The notes beneath the pieces are model-generated. The model did not search any database. It was not told the origin of the DNA and worked only from the letters and a program-made list of their open reading frames with translations. Shown one piece after another: positions 45,143-58,203 of a stretch of 64,000 nt of DNA. Every line of letters starts with the position of its first letter. The first letter of the stretch is position 1. Source of the stretch: Cytospora piceicola (Eukaryota > Ascomycota > Sordariomycetes > Diaporthales > Cytosporaceae); assembly GCA_023375675.1 (NCBI GenBank), contig JALQBC010000010.1, positions 186,001 to 250,000 on the forward strand, in the 5' to 3' direction. The translations under genes were made by a program, and so were the position numbers.

Positions 45143-45582
45143 TAGGTACCCTTGCAGCCTTGCTAGAGATTCGCTTGCTGGGTCTGTGAGTATACCTAGC
45201 AGCCTAGGTAGTGTAAGACAAGCACGCGGCCCAGGTGCTGTCGGCATCGGAATCGGGGCCTAGCAAACGCCCCGGACCCCCTGGACCCGTCGGCACGGGA
45301 GCTGCTTCAGTGGGGTAATGCAGCCCAGTCCAAGCTCCAAACTGCTCCAAACTGCTGCTCCCATCATCAAGCCGCTTGCGCGAACCATTGCTGACAGAAT
45401 CATGATTTAAAGCTGACCCCGAGCAGACGTGCACACTTTCCCCCACCTTATCTACCTACCTAGGTACTCAGTTCAGCAGCTTCTCTCACTGTTTAACAGC
45501 TGCTTCCGGCACCCAGCATTGCCTTTTCCCTGTGTGACTTTGGCTGTTCTGTTCATCGTCGACAGTTACAAAACAAACCACC

Positions 45583-46235
45583 ATGGACTACGTCGAGCAA
45601 CGCATGGCCCAAGAGGCTCAGAAGGCCGCCGCAGCAGCCGAGTATGTGCATCCCCTCACCTTCCGCCCCTCACCTTCCGGCCCTCTGTCCCTCCCATGCT
45701 CTCTCTTGCCCTCTCCCAAGGTCTGCCAACAAAGCTAACCTCCCCGTCTACTCACTGCAGGAACGTCGACACCAACGCCCTCATCACGCCACTAAACATC
45801 ATCCTGCTCCTCATCACGGGTTACGCCCTCTACGCCACCCTCAAGCCCACCCCGCCGCCCGTCCTCCCCAAGGAGCCCCCCGCCACCGTCTTCCGCACCT
45901 TCACGCCCCACACCCTGCTGCCCTTCAACGGCGAGGACGGCGCCCCCGTCTACCTGGCCGTGCGCGGCCGCGTGTTCGACGTGTCGTCCGGGAGGAACTT
46001 CTACGGGCCCGGCGGCCCCTACGAGAACTTTGCCGGGAGGGACGCGTCGAGGGGCCTGGCCTGCGGCAGCTTCGACGAGGACATGCTGACCAAGGACCTG
46101 GACGCGCCGCTGGACACGCTCGAGGGCCTGGGGCCCGACGAGATGGACGCCCTGCAGGGGTGGGAGGAGAGGTTCCTGGGCAAGTACCTGGTTGTCGGCA
46201 AGCTTGTGCCTGTCAGCGAGGCCGAGGGCAAGTAG
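45583..46235 (+). CDS. dap1: Dap1/PGRMC-type membrane haem-binding protein
   Basis: Two exons, 45583-45641 and 45761-46235, give 177 residues. A short N-terminus precedes one membrane anchor (ITPLNIILLLITGYALYATL), a proline-rich linker, and a cytochrome-b5-like fold. Landmarks are VYLAVRGRVFDVSSGRNFYG and GGPYENFAGRDASRGLA, which carry the conserved tyrosines used for haem ligation in this family. Dap1 proteins sit in the ER membrane and support cytochrome P450 enzymes of sterol synthesis (Erg11/Erg5). Length and layout are standard. The mariner element lies 440 bp upstream. Confidence 0.92.
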
Positions 46236-48025
46236 ACGGCTCGAGCTTGGTCGGCCGGGGTTGCCCGTTGTTCGGCTGGAAGTTGGCCCAGAGGAGCATA
46301 TTCCAGGCCAGAGATTCTATATGAGGTCTACGTTCATGGTGCCGTTCCTTCACTGATGTTGGTTTAAGAAAGACGAAGCGTGCTTGGAGAATTGACTTGG
46401 CTATTCTTTGGATACTTTGGCGCAGTACACGTATATGCTACCGAAGATCCTCCTGGTCTACGAGCTTCACACCCCAGCCGGGTGCCCATCAATGGCTAAA
46501 CCTCCCCCGGCCTTGCCATCCTGGTGCCGCCACTAGCATCCCAACTGCCTGACTCTCTTCTCCTTTGACTCCACTTCGACAGCCTAGAACTGTTATACAC
46601 GAAAGCCAACAAGCTGGCAAACTTGTCAGCATACAGAGGCAACTCCTTGATGCGCCTCCCATAAAACACATGAATGGCCAGTATGACGGACGCCTGCACC
46701 CACGGCGCCACGTCCAAATGCGAGTGCCCGGAGTGGTATTTGACAGCAGCGCCTGTCGAAGTGTCGATGTTTCTCAACGCAATGGTTTTTGAACACGCAT
46801 CCCCAATTTCATTGCAACAAGTCATTTCCCTTGGTAGGTCAGTGTCCTGGCACCTGGGGTGCTGAGCGCTCTTGTTTCGGGTACAGAGAAAGGATTGGAC
46901 ATGACTTTCGAGGTTCCGTTCCAACAGATCTTGACCCTCTTCTCCGTGAGACTGCCCTCTTATTCTCCCATACTTCCTGGGCACGGCTCTGGCTATCGTC
47001 ACTCGAGGCACGTGATATGCACCTGCCAGTATCTTGCCACAGCTCAGACACTCTACCCGAGAAGACTTATATTGACATTGGGGCATGCTACGGTGGTCTT
47101 CAAAGACCTCAGGTTCATATGCCGGAGTACAGTCCAGATCTAACGTCCTTGAGGCCTGACCATGTCTCTTGGTCTTCCTTCCTCGTCCGTTGAGGCGACG
47201 AAGTGAAAAATGCAGGTTGTTTCATGATTACACAGGAGGAAGCAACGAAGTCTCGCAATATCCTCCCCTGAATCAGCACATAAGGAGTGGTTGTCAAGCT
47301 TGAATGGGTTTTAGCCATTCTTAAACCTTCCGACCTGTATCGATATTCTACCTTGTGGCCGTGGTCAACTGGTGTGTGGCTTCGGGCAATCCACTGATAG
47401 AGACATGGTCATTTGATTAACTTCCACAAGATAACCTGGGGAAAAGGCACCGGTCACTGACTAGTGTAGTATAAACTAGTAAACGTATAATTAGACAGAG
47501 AACACCACCAATCCATCACGAGGTCCAATTCTGACGAACCAAGTAACTCTCACTAGATACCACGAGAGACGACAGAGTTTCTAGTAACCTAACGAGGTCC
47601 AACGAGTTCGGTATGAAGATACCCCGGATTCGGATACCCCGGATTCGGGCATCGACTCCACGCCGATCTTACCGTGGAGGTGGAACGCCCCCAGGTGACC
47701 CCACGGGGTAATGCCAATCCCCTACTGTTCTAGTGATGGTGACGAGCTATTCATGCGCTATGGCTTGGCCGTGCCCCCGACTTGAGTCTTCTGCCAACCT
47801 TAAATGTCTCCGAATTGATGACTGTCTCCAAGGGGCCCAACTTCGGTCTAAGTCGACCGAGAGTGGACGACTCTGTGACCAAGGCCATCTATGGCCTCCT
47901 TACCTGGCTGCTGCATCTTATAAAGTCTCGATTGTCCTCGTATCACCCTCCTCGACCAACATCTTACTGCCAACTCATCAAACAAATCGAGAGGCTTATA
48001 CCCCAAGAGTTAAAAGCGGAGCAAA
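46236..48025. other. Intergenic, no gene firmly supported
   Basis: A 196-codon minus-strand ORF (47086-46496) is the longest here, but it shows no domain and no coding-like composition. The stretch 47560-47700 has repeated 'ccccggattcgg' words. The last 300 bp are the sugar-transporter promoter. Confidence 0.4.
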
Positions 48026-49701
48026 ATGCAGCTCTGGAAGCACAATTTCAGGGGCAAGGCCCTCGTCGTGGCTATAACCGCGGCATCATGTCAAGCCTTT
48101 CTCCTGCTGGGGTTTGACCAAGGTAAGAACGGCGGTGGCTTGGTCCTCTTCGAAAGGAAGCCAGACTGACCACTGTATCAACAACACCACAGGTGTCATG
48201 GCTGGCATTATCGGGGCCGACAATCGGTTTGGGCGAGACTTCAACAACCCAGGAGCAGATATGCAAGGCAACATCACGGGCCTGTACGACATCGGCTGCG
48301 TCCTGGGATCGATAATGTGCTACTTCATCGGCGAGCGCTTCGGGCGAAGAACAATGCTCATGACAGGCGGGTTCATCATGATCATCGGGGCAGCACTGCT
48401 GGGCTCGTCGTACACCGTCGCCCAGCTCCTGGTCGGCCGGATCGTGACGGGCTTCGGGAACGGCATGAACTCGTCCACGGCGCCCGTGTACCAGAGCGAG
48501 TGCTCGCCGGCGAGCATCCGCGGCGCGCTGCTGACGCTCCAGGGCACCGTGACGATCCTCGGCGTCGTCATCGCCTACTGGACCGACTTCGGGACCAACG
48601 CGTACACGTCCTCCTTCCAGTGGCGCTTCCCCCTCTCGCTCCAGGCCGTCTTCGCCGTCTTCCTGATCCTCCAGATCGCCGGCCTCCCCGAGACGCCGCG
48701 CTGGCTCGTCGCCCACGACCGCCACGAGGAGGCCCGCGCCGTCATCGCCGCCATCACGGACCGGCCCGTCGGCGACGCCGACGTCGCGCGCACCGTCCTC
48801 GACATCCAGTCGCAGCTGGAGGAGGAGCACAAGGACGGGCCGTTCCGCGTCCGGGAGCTGTTCGCCTGGGGCGAGCTGCAGAACCTCCGCCGGCTGCTCA
48901 TCATCATCTCGGTGCAGCTCGGCCAGCAGTTCAGCGGGTCCAACATGATCAACTACTACCTGCCCGTGATACTGCAGGGGACCATGGGGCTAAGCCGGAC
49001 CCTGTCCCTGATCCTCTCGGGCTGCGCGCAGTGCACCTACCTGATCGGCTCGGCCATCCCCGTCCTGCTGATGGACAGGTACGGGCGCCGCGTCCTGCTG
49101 ATGGCCTGCTCTGCCGGGCTGTGCATCTGCTTCGTCATGGTCTCCATCTTGCTGTCCGTCGGCACGACCGGCGCGGCATACGCGGCGGTCGCCTTCATCT
49201 TCATATTCCAGCTCGTGTGCGGCGTGGGGTGGCTGCCTGTCCCCTGGTTCTACCCGTCGGAGCTGACAACGACCCGCGTGCGCTCGAGGATGCAGTCGAT
49301 AGCGTCGGGGTGGAACTGGATGGCGGTGTTTGCCGTGGTCAAGATCACGCCCATCTCCTTTGGTAAGGAAGACACCTGCCTACCTTTGACACAGTCTCGA
49401 AGAGAGGCGAGCTATGAATCACAGCTGACGTTGCCCTTCTCATTCCACAGCCAACATCGGGTGGAAGACGTTTATCATATTTGCCGTTCTGAACGCCTTG
49501 TTCATCCCAATGGTCTATTTCTTCTACCCGGAGACCAAGGGTCTGGAGCTCGAGGACATACCGCTGCTGTTCAAGAAGGGGGGATTCACCGGCGGTGTCT
49601 TCTCCTCGCGGGGCAAGACGGTAACTCCGGGACAACACGCCATAAACCTGCATCTGGATACTAAGGTAGAGAAGATAGAGGAGGTGGAAGACGCGGTATG
49701 A
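48026..49701 (+). CDS. MFS sugar transporter
   Basis: Three exons (48026-48122, 48193-49362, 49451-49701) join at phase 1 to give 505 residues. Sugar-porter motifs are ERFGRR after TM2, PETPRWL after TM6, QQFSGSNMINYY in TM7, DRYGRR, and PETKGLELED at the end of TM12. These mark the sugar porter family (TC 2.A.1.1), a plasma-membrane facilitator or proton symporter for hexoses or related sugars; the substrate is not readable. The spliced start is MQLWKHNFRGK. The GC-rich exon 2 produces long open shadows on other frames. Confidence 0.92.
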
Positions 49702-52700
49702 GGGCCGAGGATGGGTAAGTCTGTTTTGTATTGGTGGTTTTATGGTGTTGGTTTTTCCTTCCAAGGGGCCCCGCCCATTCTTCTGAAGCTGTGCTCAGAT
49801 GCTGAGCCGTTCACATGTCCGAGTGTTGTTATCCGAGAGCACATCTTGCCTGTCGTTGCTGTTCGTTCCACACCTATACGGACCAGTAAACTCATTCCCG
49901 GCGTCCAATTATACCAGAAACCTAGATGATTTCCTCTTAATATGCTTACATTGCCATTCAAGCTCGAACGCACGAGGCAAAACAAGCATCTCGTCAGGTC
50001 CAAACTTGCCATGAGTTCCTCAGTATTCCACTTCCATGCCCACCTGGACAGGCTCAAGAAGCAGTCTGCACGAGTCGCGAGATCAAGACTCGAGCTGAGC
50101 TTCCGCAAAAGTATTAAGGGACTGTTGTGGAACAGTGTACGTTGTGGTTATCTTGAGAATAAGAGTTGTTAAAGACTCAAGGGCATTCATTCTTCGTAGG
50201 CCGGAGTTGCTGAGACATATCATCCGAATCGGATCCGAAGTACGATCCGTAAATACTGGAGTAGCTGAGGTAGATACACTAGATAACACCCGGTGAAGAC
50301 GACCCACTCAGTGAAACGAGGTCCACCAGTCGTCATTCCGGATCCCGGTCCGAAGGAACATGCGGGATGCCGAAAGAGAGCAGAGCCCGGCCACCTTCCA
50401 AAACCACGGGGGAGGAGAATTCCTTGCTGTGCGACCATCGAGGCGCGTCTACGGCGTGCAATAGGACGGCTAGAACATAGATGCGCATGTGTGTACGGCA
50501 AGGATCCCGCCGCCGATGGCAGTGATGTAGGCCGGCGAGCCCGACGAAGGATGCGCCTGGAAGCGAGGGGTAGATACATTACATGCCTGAGTATGCATGT
50601 CAGGTCATACATGCGGCCAGACTTCAAAAGTACCTGCCTACTTGAAGTGTAAGCAAGACCTGGCAAATGCAGCCCAAGCAGCCCAAGCAGCCCAGGGCGA
50701 CTTGACTACATGAGCTTCCCAGTCTGGCAGGCCACCAGCACCAGCCCGGCGGATAACTGTGGTGCCATGTACTCCGTGCGCCGACCGAACTGTAGGTATC
50801 TCGTAAGTTGTAGGGCACGCCTCAGCCCTTTTGGGTGTGTGGTACGGATCCCACATGGGCATAACGTGACCGGTTTCCAGGGGACCAGGCTGTTTCTGAG
50901 GTGACCATGACGACTCGGATGTTCTGGAGATAAATCAAGATCCGAGAAACAGTGGGAGAGAAGATAAAATGTGTCAAACCTCCCGAGGACCAAGGGAAGT
51001 TCAAGGGGGGGGGGGGAAGGATGGATGATAACGTTCCCCTTCCTGGATGGGATGGGATGTGCCTGACCCATTATCTGTGCCATTTGAGGTTACTGTATCC
51101 GTGGGCAGGGGCAAAGTGGATGATGGGACGATGGGACCTTGTCACAAGGAGTAATTGTATGTATGCCAGGCCTGCCAGCCCTGCCAGGTATACTGGTATA
51201 CTGGTATACTAATACTAATGTAATGTACTTTGGCGATCCAGACCAAAGGACTTGTTCGCATCGCACGGGACAATACTGTGTACATGCATGATTCCGTCAC
51301 TCTATCGTCTGTCATCCATCAATGGGCAGATGAAGAAGGAGGAGGAGGACGTCTTCCGGAAGCACTCTACATGTCTACATGTGTGTGCACCGGGGCGGGC
51401 TTGCCACAGAACAGGACCAACTTATCAACTTTCAACTTATCAACAACAGGTATGTAGGGCCACGGTTCTCGAAGGGGAGATGACCATAAATGATTGAATG
51501 AATGGATGAATGGGTACAAGGGTTCATTTGCTCAGGCGGGATGCAACTCGCAGATCATCCGGGCGGCCAATAGAGACTGGAATGTTATCAAACATGGGAC
51601 GTGACAACGGGGGTGGATACAATACGGGGAGGGATCTATCTATCTATGTACCACGGCGCCCGATGGGGCAGAGAGATAGATATGTACATCCTGGCAAGCA
51701 GGCAAGGAAAACACCTCCTCCTACTCGTCCTCCTCTCCTCTTCTCTGATAAGCACCGGAGCCCTCGCTGGCTGAGACCAGTAAACACACCCGAGATGGGC
51801 AGGTTGATTGTACCCAAACCAGCAATGGTCGCCGGCGGGCCTTTTTTTTTCTCTCTCTCTTTTTTCCCCCTTCCTTTTCGTTCCCTTAACTTTGTTTTAT
51901 TCTGAATTCTTTGCTTTGTTTCTTTTGTTTCTTTCTTTTTATTTTATGTACTTCTTCACAACGTTACACCTTTACAGGGCCATGTTGGCATGTTGGCATA
52001 TTGGCAGGTTGGCTGACAGCCATCACAGCCATCAATCAGTGTGGCTTTTCGGCTGGCATGTACCTCAACATGCTTTCCCGGGGTTTTGATTCGAGAGGAC
52101 ATGTCCGTCAACAATGTGGCAGACCCGCAGAAATAAATAAATAAAATTAATGAACCTCCCAACCCCTCGAAGGTTGGTCGAGTGGTGGTTGAATTAAGCA
52201 TCGGCCGTTGTCTCTGGACGGCCAGTGCTCCCTCTTCATTCTTATCAGTTATAAATCCTCCGCCACACTGACTGTCTCCCTTGGACCAGGTATCCGGATA
52301 TCTATGTAACCGGGTATCTGGGTATTTATCTATGTAGTGTGGTATCTACGGGTCCGTCCTTCTCTTTGAGTTCATCAGGGCCCCGCTGTGTTGACAGTCC
52401 TACTTCAGCCACATTCTACTCACTCACTCACTCACTCTTTCAACCTCACACCCTCTCATCCCGGACTGTTTAACGAGCCCGTGGGCCTAGCGAGGCACTC
52501 TGACACTCTTGACCCGACCCTACAACACAATATAACCACTTCCGAGACTGGCTTCCGCCTTGTGTCTCTTGGACGAACCCGCGGACTGGCTTGAAAGACG
52601 GACAGGCAGCTTGGCAGCTTGGCTGTGTACCACTAAACATGTGAGTCGATCCTTAGAGACAGTATACAGTTTGGTTGGGCCAACCAGATGGTTGGACAAC

Positions 52701-53968
52701 ATCCATACATAAAGTAAGTGGCTTGAGCAGACAGGCAGGAGGGTGTCGGGATCCATGGATGTCAGGGTATGTGTGTGATACCTGTGATACCTGTGATATC
52801 TGTGATACATACTACTGTGTACATACAATGTGCTACCCTCCTACAGTATGACTGGCACATTACTAGTACATTCCATTGTTCCAGAAGAAATCGATGCAGG
52901 ACATCGGCGCAGTCAACAGCGACCCCTCCGAGCCCTCGAGCTGGGCCCTTGTCTACTCCCTTGTCTACTACCTTGTCTACTACCTTGTCTAGGTACTGTC
53001 TCGCCGTTCCTTTCTCTCTCTCTCCCTTGCACCGTTCATCCTTCCATAAGAACCGGGCGAGGAACCCACTACACTACACTATATTATGCTGTAGTATACT
53101 ATGTACGGTATCAAACTCTCATTCCTGGTACGGTACATGATCCCCAAGTCAAACCCGACAACCTTCTTGATTGGTTAATATTACGGATGAAAAGGGGACC
53201 CATATACCATGGCGCATCTCTCTCTCTCTCTCACTCTCACTCTCATATCTGCTCGTCCACGCGGATGCTCCGCCCAACTGCAGCTGCACCGAATCTGCAA
53301 TGGCAGGCCAGGCGCAGGTAGGCAGACCTGGCAGACAGGCAGATAGGCAGATAGACAGGGTCTACTTCTTCATCCTTCCGGGAATGGTATGAGGCAACGG
53401 CCATCCTCGGCCCAGTATGTACATGGGTTTGACGCCACACACACACGCACCCTCTCACTCCTTCTCAGTCCCTCCCCACGCCCACTCCTCCTGCCTGGAT
53501 CAGGACTCCACCAGTCAGCCTGCGAATACACCCTCCCATAAGCACTATAACCACCATGAGCAGCCAAGATTGCAAAGGCAGGGGGGGAGGGGTTGTCTTA
53601 TTGCCTCTTGACACTGTGAAGGAAAAGGTTGTGTACGTGCCCATGTGTGTGGTAGCATGCGTCCTTGATCTGCGTTAAATGGACTGCACGCCCCGAGCTC
53701 TTGGGCCCAGGGCCCCTAGCTGCATCTCGTCCTCTTCTTTTTAAATCCTCGGACCCTTTCACTTCTTGTCGAACCTTTTGCGTTTTTCAAGGGTCTCTCG
53801 GTCTTACTGGTAGGGCAGATCGTGGAGAAGATCAACTTAGCATCATCACCACCACCACCACCACCACCACCACTTATACTAGCCTTGCTCTCCGGCAGGT
53901 TCACATTGTCTTCTTTCTCTTTCTTTCGGTTCTTATAGACAGAGCTTCCTGTCAATAAGCCGCCCACC
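49702..53968. other. 4.3-kb intergenic region, no gene supported
   Basis: Low-complexity features are frequent: a poly-G run (about 51005-51016), a pyrimidine tract (51840-51950), 'ccttgtctacta' repeats (52950-52992), CT repeats (about 53219-53245) and a CAC array (53838-53872). None of the many short overlapping ORFs has a domain. The right part is probably a long 5' region of the permease gene. Confidence 0.45.
53838..53872 (+). repeat. CAC trinucleotide microsatellite
   Basis: About ten CAC/CAT units lie roughly 100 bp before the permease start, probably in its 5' untranslated region. Confidence 0.8.
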
Positions 53969-55818
53969 ATGGGCTCGAGCGAGGAATATGGCAACGAGAA
54001 ATCGGTGCCTGCGTCGCCGGACCATGACATCGACCACGGCATCGTTACGGCCGATCATGGCGCCGACAGTGAGTTGCAGAGACGTCTGAGCAGTCGGCAC
54101 ATCACCATGATTGCCCTTGGATCTTCCATCGGTATGGGTCTTTGGCTTGGTACCGGAACGAGTTTGATCGACGGTGGCCCAGCTGCGCTTCTCATCGGCT
54201 GTAAGTCTTCTGATATTATCCTACTACCTCTTGGACTATCATGAACTCAACATCAAACACTACATGTGGGAACTGGGCGACTGCTAACAATGGCTCTCTC
54301 TCTCTCTCTCAAAAGACTTCCTCTCCGGAACCATGATCTGGGCCGTCTCACAGTCCATCGGTGAGATGGCCATCATGTACCCCCTCCCGTCGGCTTTCGT
54401 CCAGTGGTCAAACAAGTTTGTCGACCCGGCCTCCGGGTTTGCTCTGGGATGGTGCTACTGGTTCTCATACTGGATCACCATCGCCAACGAGCTCGCCGGT
54501 CTCGTGACGGTGCTGAGCTTCTGGAACACCAGCGTGCCCAAGGCGGCCTGGATCACCATCTTCCTCGTCGTCATCATCATCATCAACATCGGCGCCGTCA
54601 ACTGGTTCGCCGAGGTCGAGGTCGTCTTCGCCGCCATCAAGTTCGGCTGGATCTTCATCGTCATCATCACCATGATCGTCATCTCGGCCGGCGGCGCCCC
54701 CAAGGGCGACCCCATCGGGTTCAAGTACTGGGACACGACGGGCGGCTTCACCCACGGCTTCAAGGGCTTCCTCGCCATCATGCCCACCTGCATCTTCGCC
54801 ATGTCCGGGTCCGAGAACTGCGGCCTCGTCGCCGCCGAGACCGACAACCCCCGCAAGTCGGTCCCCCGCGCCGTCACCTCCATATGGATCCGTCTGGCCC
54901 TCTTCTACCTCATCGGCTCGCTCATGGTCACCATAACCGTCAGCCCTTCCAACCCGTCGCTCTTCGGTGGCTCCGGGACCCAGGCCTCGCCGTATGTCAT
55001 TGCCTACAAGGAGTCCGGCCTGATGCCCCTGGCGCACATCATGAACTTCATCATCTTCATCTCGGTGCTGTCTACCGGCAGTATCTCTGGCTATGCCGGC
55101 GCGCGTACACTCGTCGGTCTTGCTCAGATCGGAATGGCTCCCAAGGTTGGTGGCACCTCCTCTTCCCTCCCTCCCCCTCCCTTCCCTTCAAATCTTGCGA
55201 CAACAATGCAGTCTTGCTAACTATCTCCCCCTCTCTTTCCCACCCCTCCAGCAAATGCTCAAGGCCGACAAGACCGGCCGGCCGTGGTGGGGCCTCGTCC
55301 CCACCCTCATCATCGGCGGCGGCCTCTCGTACCTGAACGTCAACGAGTCGGGCGCCAACGTCTTCACCTGGTTCTCCAACCTGACGTCGCTCTTCACGCT
55401 GTTCGGCTGGGCCATGATCTGCCTGTCGCACATCCGCATGCGCCACGCCTGGAAGGTCCAGGGCCGCGCCGTCAGCGAGCTCCCCTGGAAGACGTGGACG
55501 TTCCCCTGGGCCGCCTGGTGGGGCCTCATCTGGTGCATCATCCTCGTCGTCGCCGAGTTCTACCTCGCCGTCTGGCCGCTCGACGGGCCCATGAGCGCCG
55601 AGAACTTCTTTGCCAACTTCGTGTCCATCATCGCCGGCGTCGTCATCTACCTCGGCGCCCGCGTCTACTACATCATCACCGAGAAGCAGCCCTGGTGGGT
55701 CGACGCGCGCACCATCAACCTCGACGAGGGCCGGAGGTTTTACTCGCAGGCGGCTATGGACGATGCTGAGGCCGGTGATATAAAGAAGAGTGCGTTCGGG
55801 TGGATCCACCATATCTAG
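53969..55818 (+). CDS. Amino-acid/GABA-type permease (APC superfamily, YAT family)
   Basis: Three exons (53969-54200, 54316-55145, 55252-55818) give 542 residues. A polar N-terminus precedes LSSRHITMIALGSSIGMGLW in TM1, the signature of fungal amino-acid permeases. Further landmarks are GEMAIMYPLPSAFVQWSNKF and FAMSGSENCGLVAAETDNPRK. The C-terminus is hydrophobic with a final EKQPWWVDARTINLDEGRR. Twelve membrane segments are expected in the plasma membrane. The substrate is an amino acid, not further defined. Intron 2 uses a GTTGGT donor with a TGCTAAC branch site. Intron 1 ends in a CT microsatellite. Confidence 0.92.
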
Positions 55819-56487
55819 AGGTGCTGGGGGGTTCGTTGAGCCAGTGTCGTTCACTCTTCGACATGGCTGTCTGGGCTGGACAGAAAGACCAATATGTTTG
55901 CCGCTCTCCCGTCTTGCTGGGACAGAGAGGTGGATGTTGGTTTGCCATCTCCGAGCCCCAGGCCTATGTTAGATGAGGTGTCGATCCTGTGATGGTAAAT
56001 CTGCTAGTAGCGGGTATTGAACCGGTTATCTTAGACATGCTGTAGCTAGCCGACCATTTCTTGTATTTCCTTGGGCTTATTCAGAGATACCTCATTACAT
56101 TTGCTTGTACCGTAATGGGCCTCTTGCATCCATTGAAGGCCTCTAAGTGATGATCCCTCATCTCGTGACATCTGAGCCTCATATGGCTGATGACTAGTAG
56201 CGGTTTCCCTGTCATATAAACTTTTGAAGGGCGAGTGAGCTGTGTAGATAGGGCGAGTGTTTCACCCGAGGCTGGAATCAAGTAAAAGTCTGGAACTCGG
56301 TGATCCGAGCCAGTTTCTCATCACGAAAAGTGTGACCAGGCATTGCGGTGTTGACACACGATGTATCACTATTTATGAAGCAGGTCAACCAGACTCCATC
56401 CAAGTGCCCTAGATGTATGCGTGAACCAAACTGCCGCATCGACCTGTGACCATGCACAGCAACGTACCAGGACTAGGTAGGTACACG
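55819..56487. other. Intergenic between convergent genes
   Basis: 3' flanks of the permease (+) and the FAD dehydrogenase (-). No gene is supported. Confidence 0.5.
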
Positions 56488-58203
56488 TCACAGCGTCGCA
56501 TCGGCAGCCTCGCCCTCCAGCTCCCTCGCTATGGCAAGTCCTGCAGCGCGGCCAGAGAATATACAGCCGCCGAGGAAGGTCCCCTCCAGGGAGTTGTATC
56601 CGTGGACTCCGCCCCCACCGAACCCAGCAGCCTCACCAGCAGCGTACAAGCCTGGGAAGGGCTGTCCGTCGGGCCTCATCACGTTGCTGTCCAGATCGGT
56701 CTCGAGGCCACCCAGTGTCTTCCGGGTGAGGAGATTCATCCGAACGGCGATCAGAGGACCATGCTTTGGGTCCAGCAGTCGATGAGGTGGCGCGACCCGG
56801 CTTTTGCTATCCGGCCAGTAGTTCCTCGCGTTGTGGATGAGCATTGCCTGCGCGTCCTTCGAATATGAGTTGTTGAACTGGCTGTCGCGCGTCTCGACCA
56901 CGTCCTTGACGCTGTCGTAATCTAGTTGCGGCCCGTCGCGCTCCTTGGCCAGCTCGTTCATCGCGGCAACGAGGTCTTGGAGGTTGTCCTTGACAACAAA
57001 GTCTGCGCCGTGTTTCTGGAAGTTCTGGACCGGGATCGTGCCCTTCTTCCCGAAGACGCGGGTCAAGATCTGCCACCACGACTTGCCTGTGACATCCGGG
57101 TTCTGCTCTGAGCCGGACAGAGCAAACTCCCTGGCGATGATGGACTGGGTGAGGATGAACCACGTGTAGTCGTAACCAGTGTTGCAGATATACTTGAGGG
57201 TGGCTAATGTGTCGGATCCTGGGAAGAGGAAAGGAGGTAGTCTTTTTCCGTTGGCATCGAGCCATAGCGACGATGGGGCTGGCAGGACCCGAATACCGTG
57301 ATTAGGCCAAATCGGGTTCCAGTTGGCCAAGCCTTCGGTATAATGCCACATTCTGTCTTTGTTAATTACACTGGCTCCTGACTTCTCTGTTATGGATATC
57401 ATGCGGCCGTCAACATGAGCGGGCACACCGACAACGAAGTGCTCGGGGACCTTGGGTCCAAGCCGGTCCTTTGGCCAGAACGCCTTGACCGCGTCGACGT
57501 CTCCCCCGATGCCTCCGGACGAGACGAGCACAGCAGAGCCATACAGCTCGAACGCCCCCGAGACTTCCCTGTTTGTCTTGACGCCCCGGGCCGAGTCGTC
57601 AGGCTCCAGGACGCGGCCCTTGACGCCGACGGCCCTGCCGGTAGCCTCGTCTATGACGAGCTCGTCCACCATGTGCCGGAATCTGAACTCGACGATGCCC
57701 TCCTTCTCCTTGGCCTGCACGGGCTCCGCAAAGACCCGGACGACCTCGGGCCCAGTCCCCCATGTGATGTGGAAGCGAGGGACCGAGTTCCCGTGACCGC
57801 CAGCAGTCCCGTCGCCTCTCTCTGCCCATCCCACATTGAACACGAAGCCCATGCCCCTAGCCTTCAGGTACTTCTCCAAGTCGTCGGTGGCAAAGTTGAC
57901 GAATGCTTCGGCCCACTTGCGTGGCCAGTAGTCCTCCTTTTCCCTGTCGAAGCGAGCCGAGTTGAACCAGTCCCTCATTGCGAGCTCCCTAGAGTCCTTG
58001 ATGCCCAACCTCCGCTGCTCCGTCGAGTCGACGCAGAAGATGCCGCCGAGGGACCAGAAGGCCTGGCCTCCCAAGTTGCCCGCGTTCTCCTGGTCGACGA
58101 TCACGACGGGGATGTCGTTCCTGCTGAGCTCAAAGGCGGCCACCAGGCCCGCGAGGCCGGCACCGACGATGATGACGGGCTTGACATCCTTGCGTGAAGC
58201 CAT
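56488..58203 (-). CDS. FAD-dependent dehydrogenase (fumarate-reductase/ketosteroid-dehydrogenase-like)
   Basis: This is a single-exon 571-residue protein starting MASRKD. The N-terminal Rossmann dinucleotide-binding motif reads VIIVGAGLAGLVAAFEL, followed by VVIVDQE and GGQAFWSLGG. The C-terminal FAD motif is LYAAGEAAGFGGGGVHG, then SLEGTFLGGCIFSGRAAG. This is the FAD_binding_2 family (fumarate reductase flavoprotein, 3-ketosteroid dehydrogenases). Members oxidise or reduce C-C bonds next to a carbonyl; the fungal substrate is unknown. The frame stays open upstream to 58389, but the Met at 58203 sits just before the Rossmann strand, as in the family. There is no targeting signal. Confidence 0.9.
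   Translation of the reverse strand: MASRKDVKPVIIVGAGLAGLVAAFELSRNDIPVVIVDQENAGNLGGQAFWSLGGIFCVDSTEQRRLGIKDSRELAMRDWFNSARFDREKEDYWPRKWAEAFVNFATDDLEKYLKARGMGFVFNVGWAERGDGTAGGHGNSVPRFHITWGTGPEVVRVFAEPVQAKEKEGIVEFRFRHMVDELVIDEATGRAVGVKGRVLEPDDSARGVKTNREVSGAFELYGSAVLVSSGGIGGDVDAVKAFWPKDRLGPKVPEHFVVGVPAHVDGRMISITEKSGASVINKDRMWHYTEGLANWNPIWPNHGIRVLPAPSSLWLDANGKRLPPFLFPGSDTLATLKYICNTGYDYTWFILTQSIIAREFALSGSEQNPDVTGKSWWQILTRVFGKKGTIPVQNFQKHGADFVVKDNLQDLVAAMNELAKERDGPQLDYDSVKDVVETRDSQFNNSYSKDAQAMLIHNARNYWPDSKSRVAPPHRLLDPKHGPLIAVRMNLLTRKTLGGLETDLDSNVMRPDGQPFPGLYAAGEAAGFGGGGVHGYNSLEGTFLGGCIFSGRAAGLAIARELEGEAADATL

Noticed and set aside
46496..47086. 196-codon minus-strand ORF between Dap1 and the sugar transporter
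   Set aside because: No domain, no signal or coding-like composition, and comparable open frames on other strands. Not called as a gene.
48072..48830. 252-codon minus-strand ORF opposite the sugar transporter
   Set aside because: Shadow of GC-rich coding sequence. The plus-strand frame has clear MFS motifs and spliced exons.
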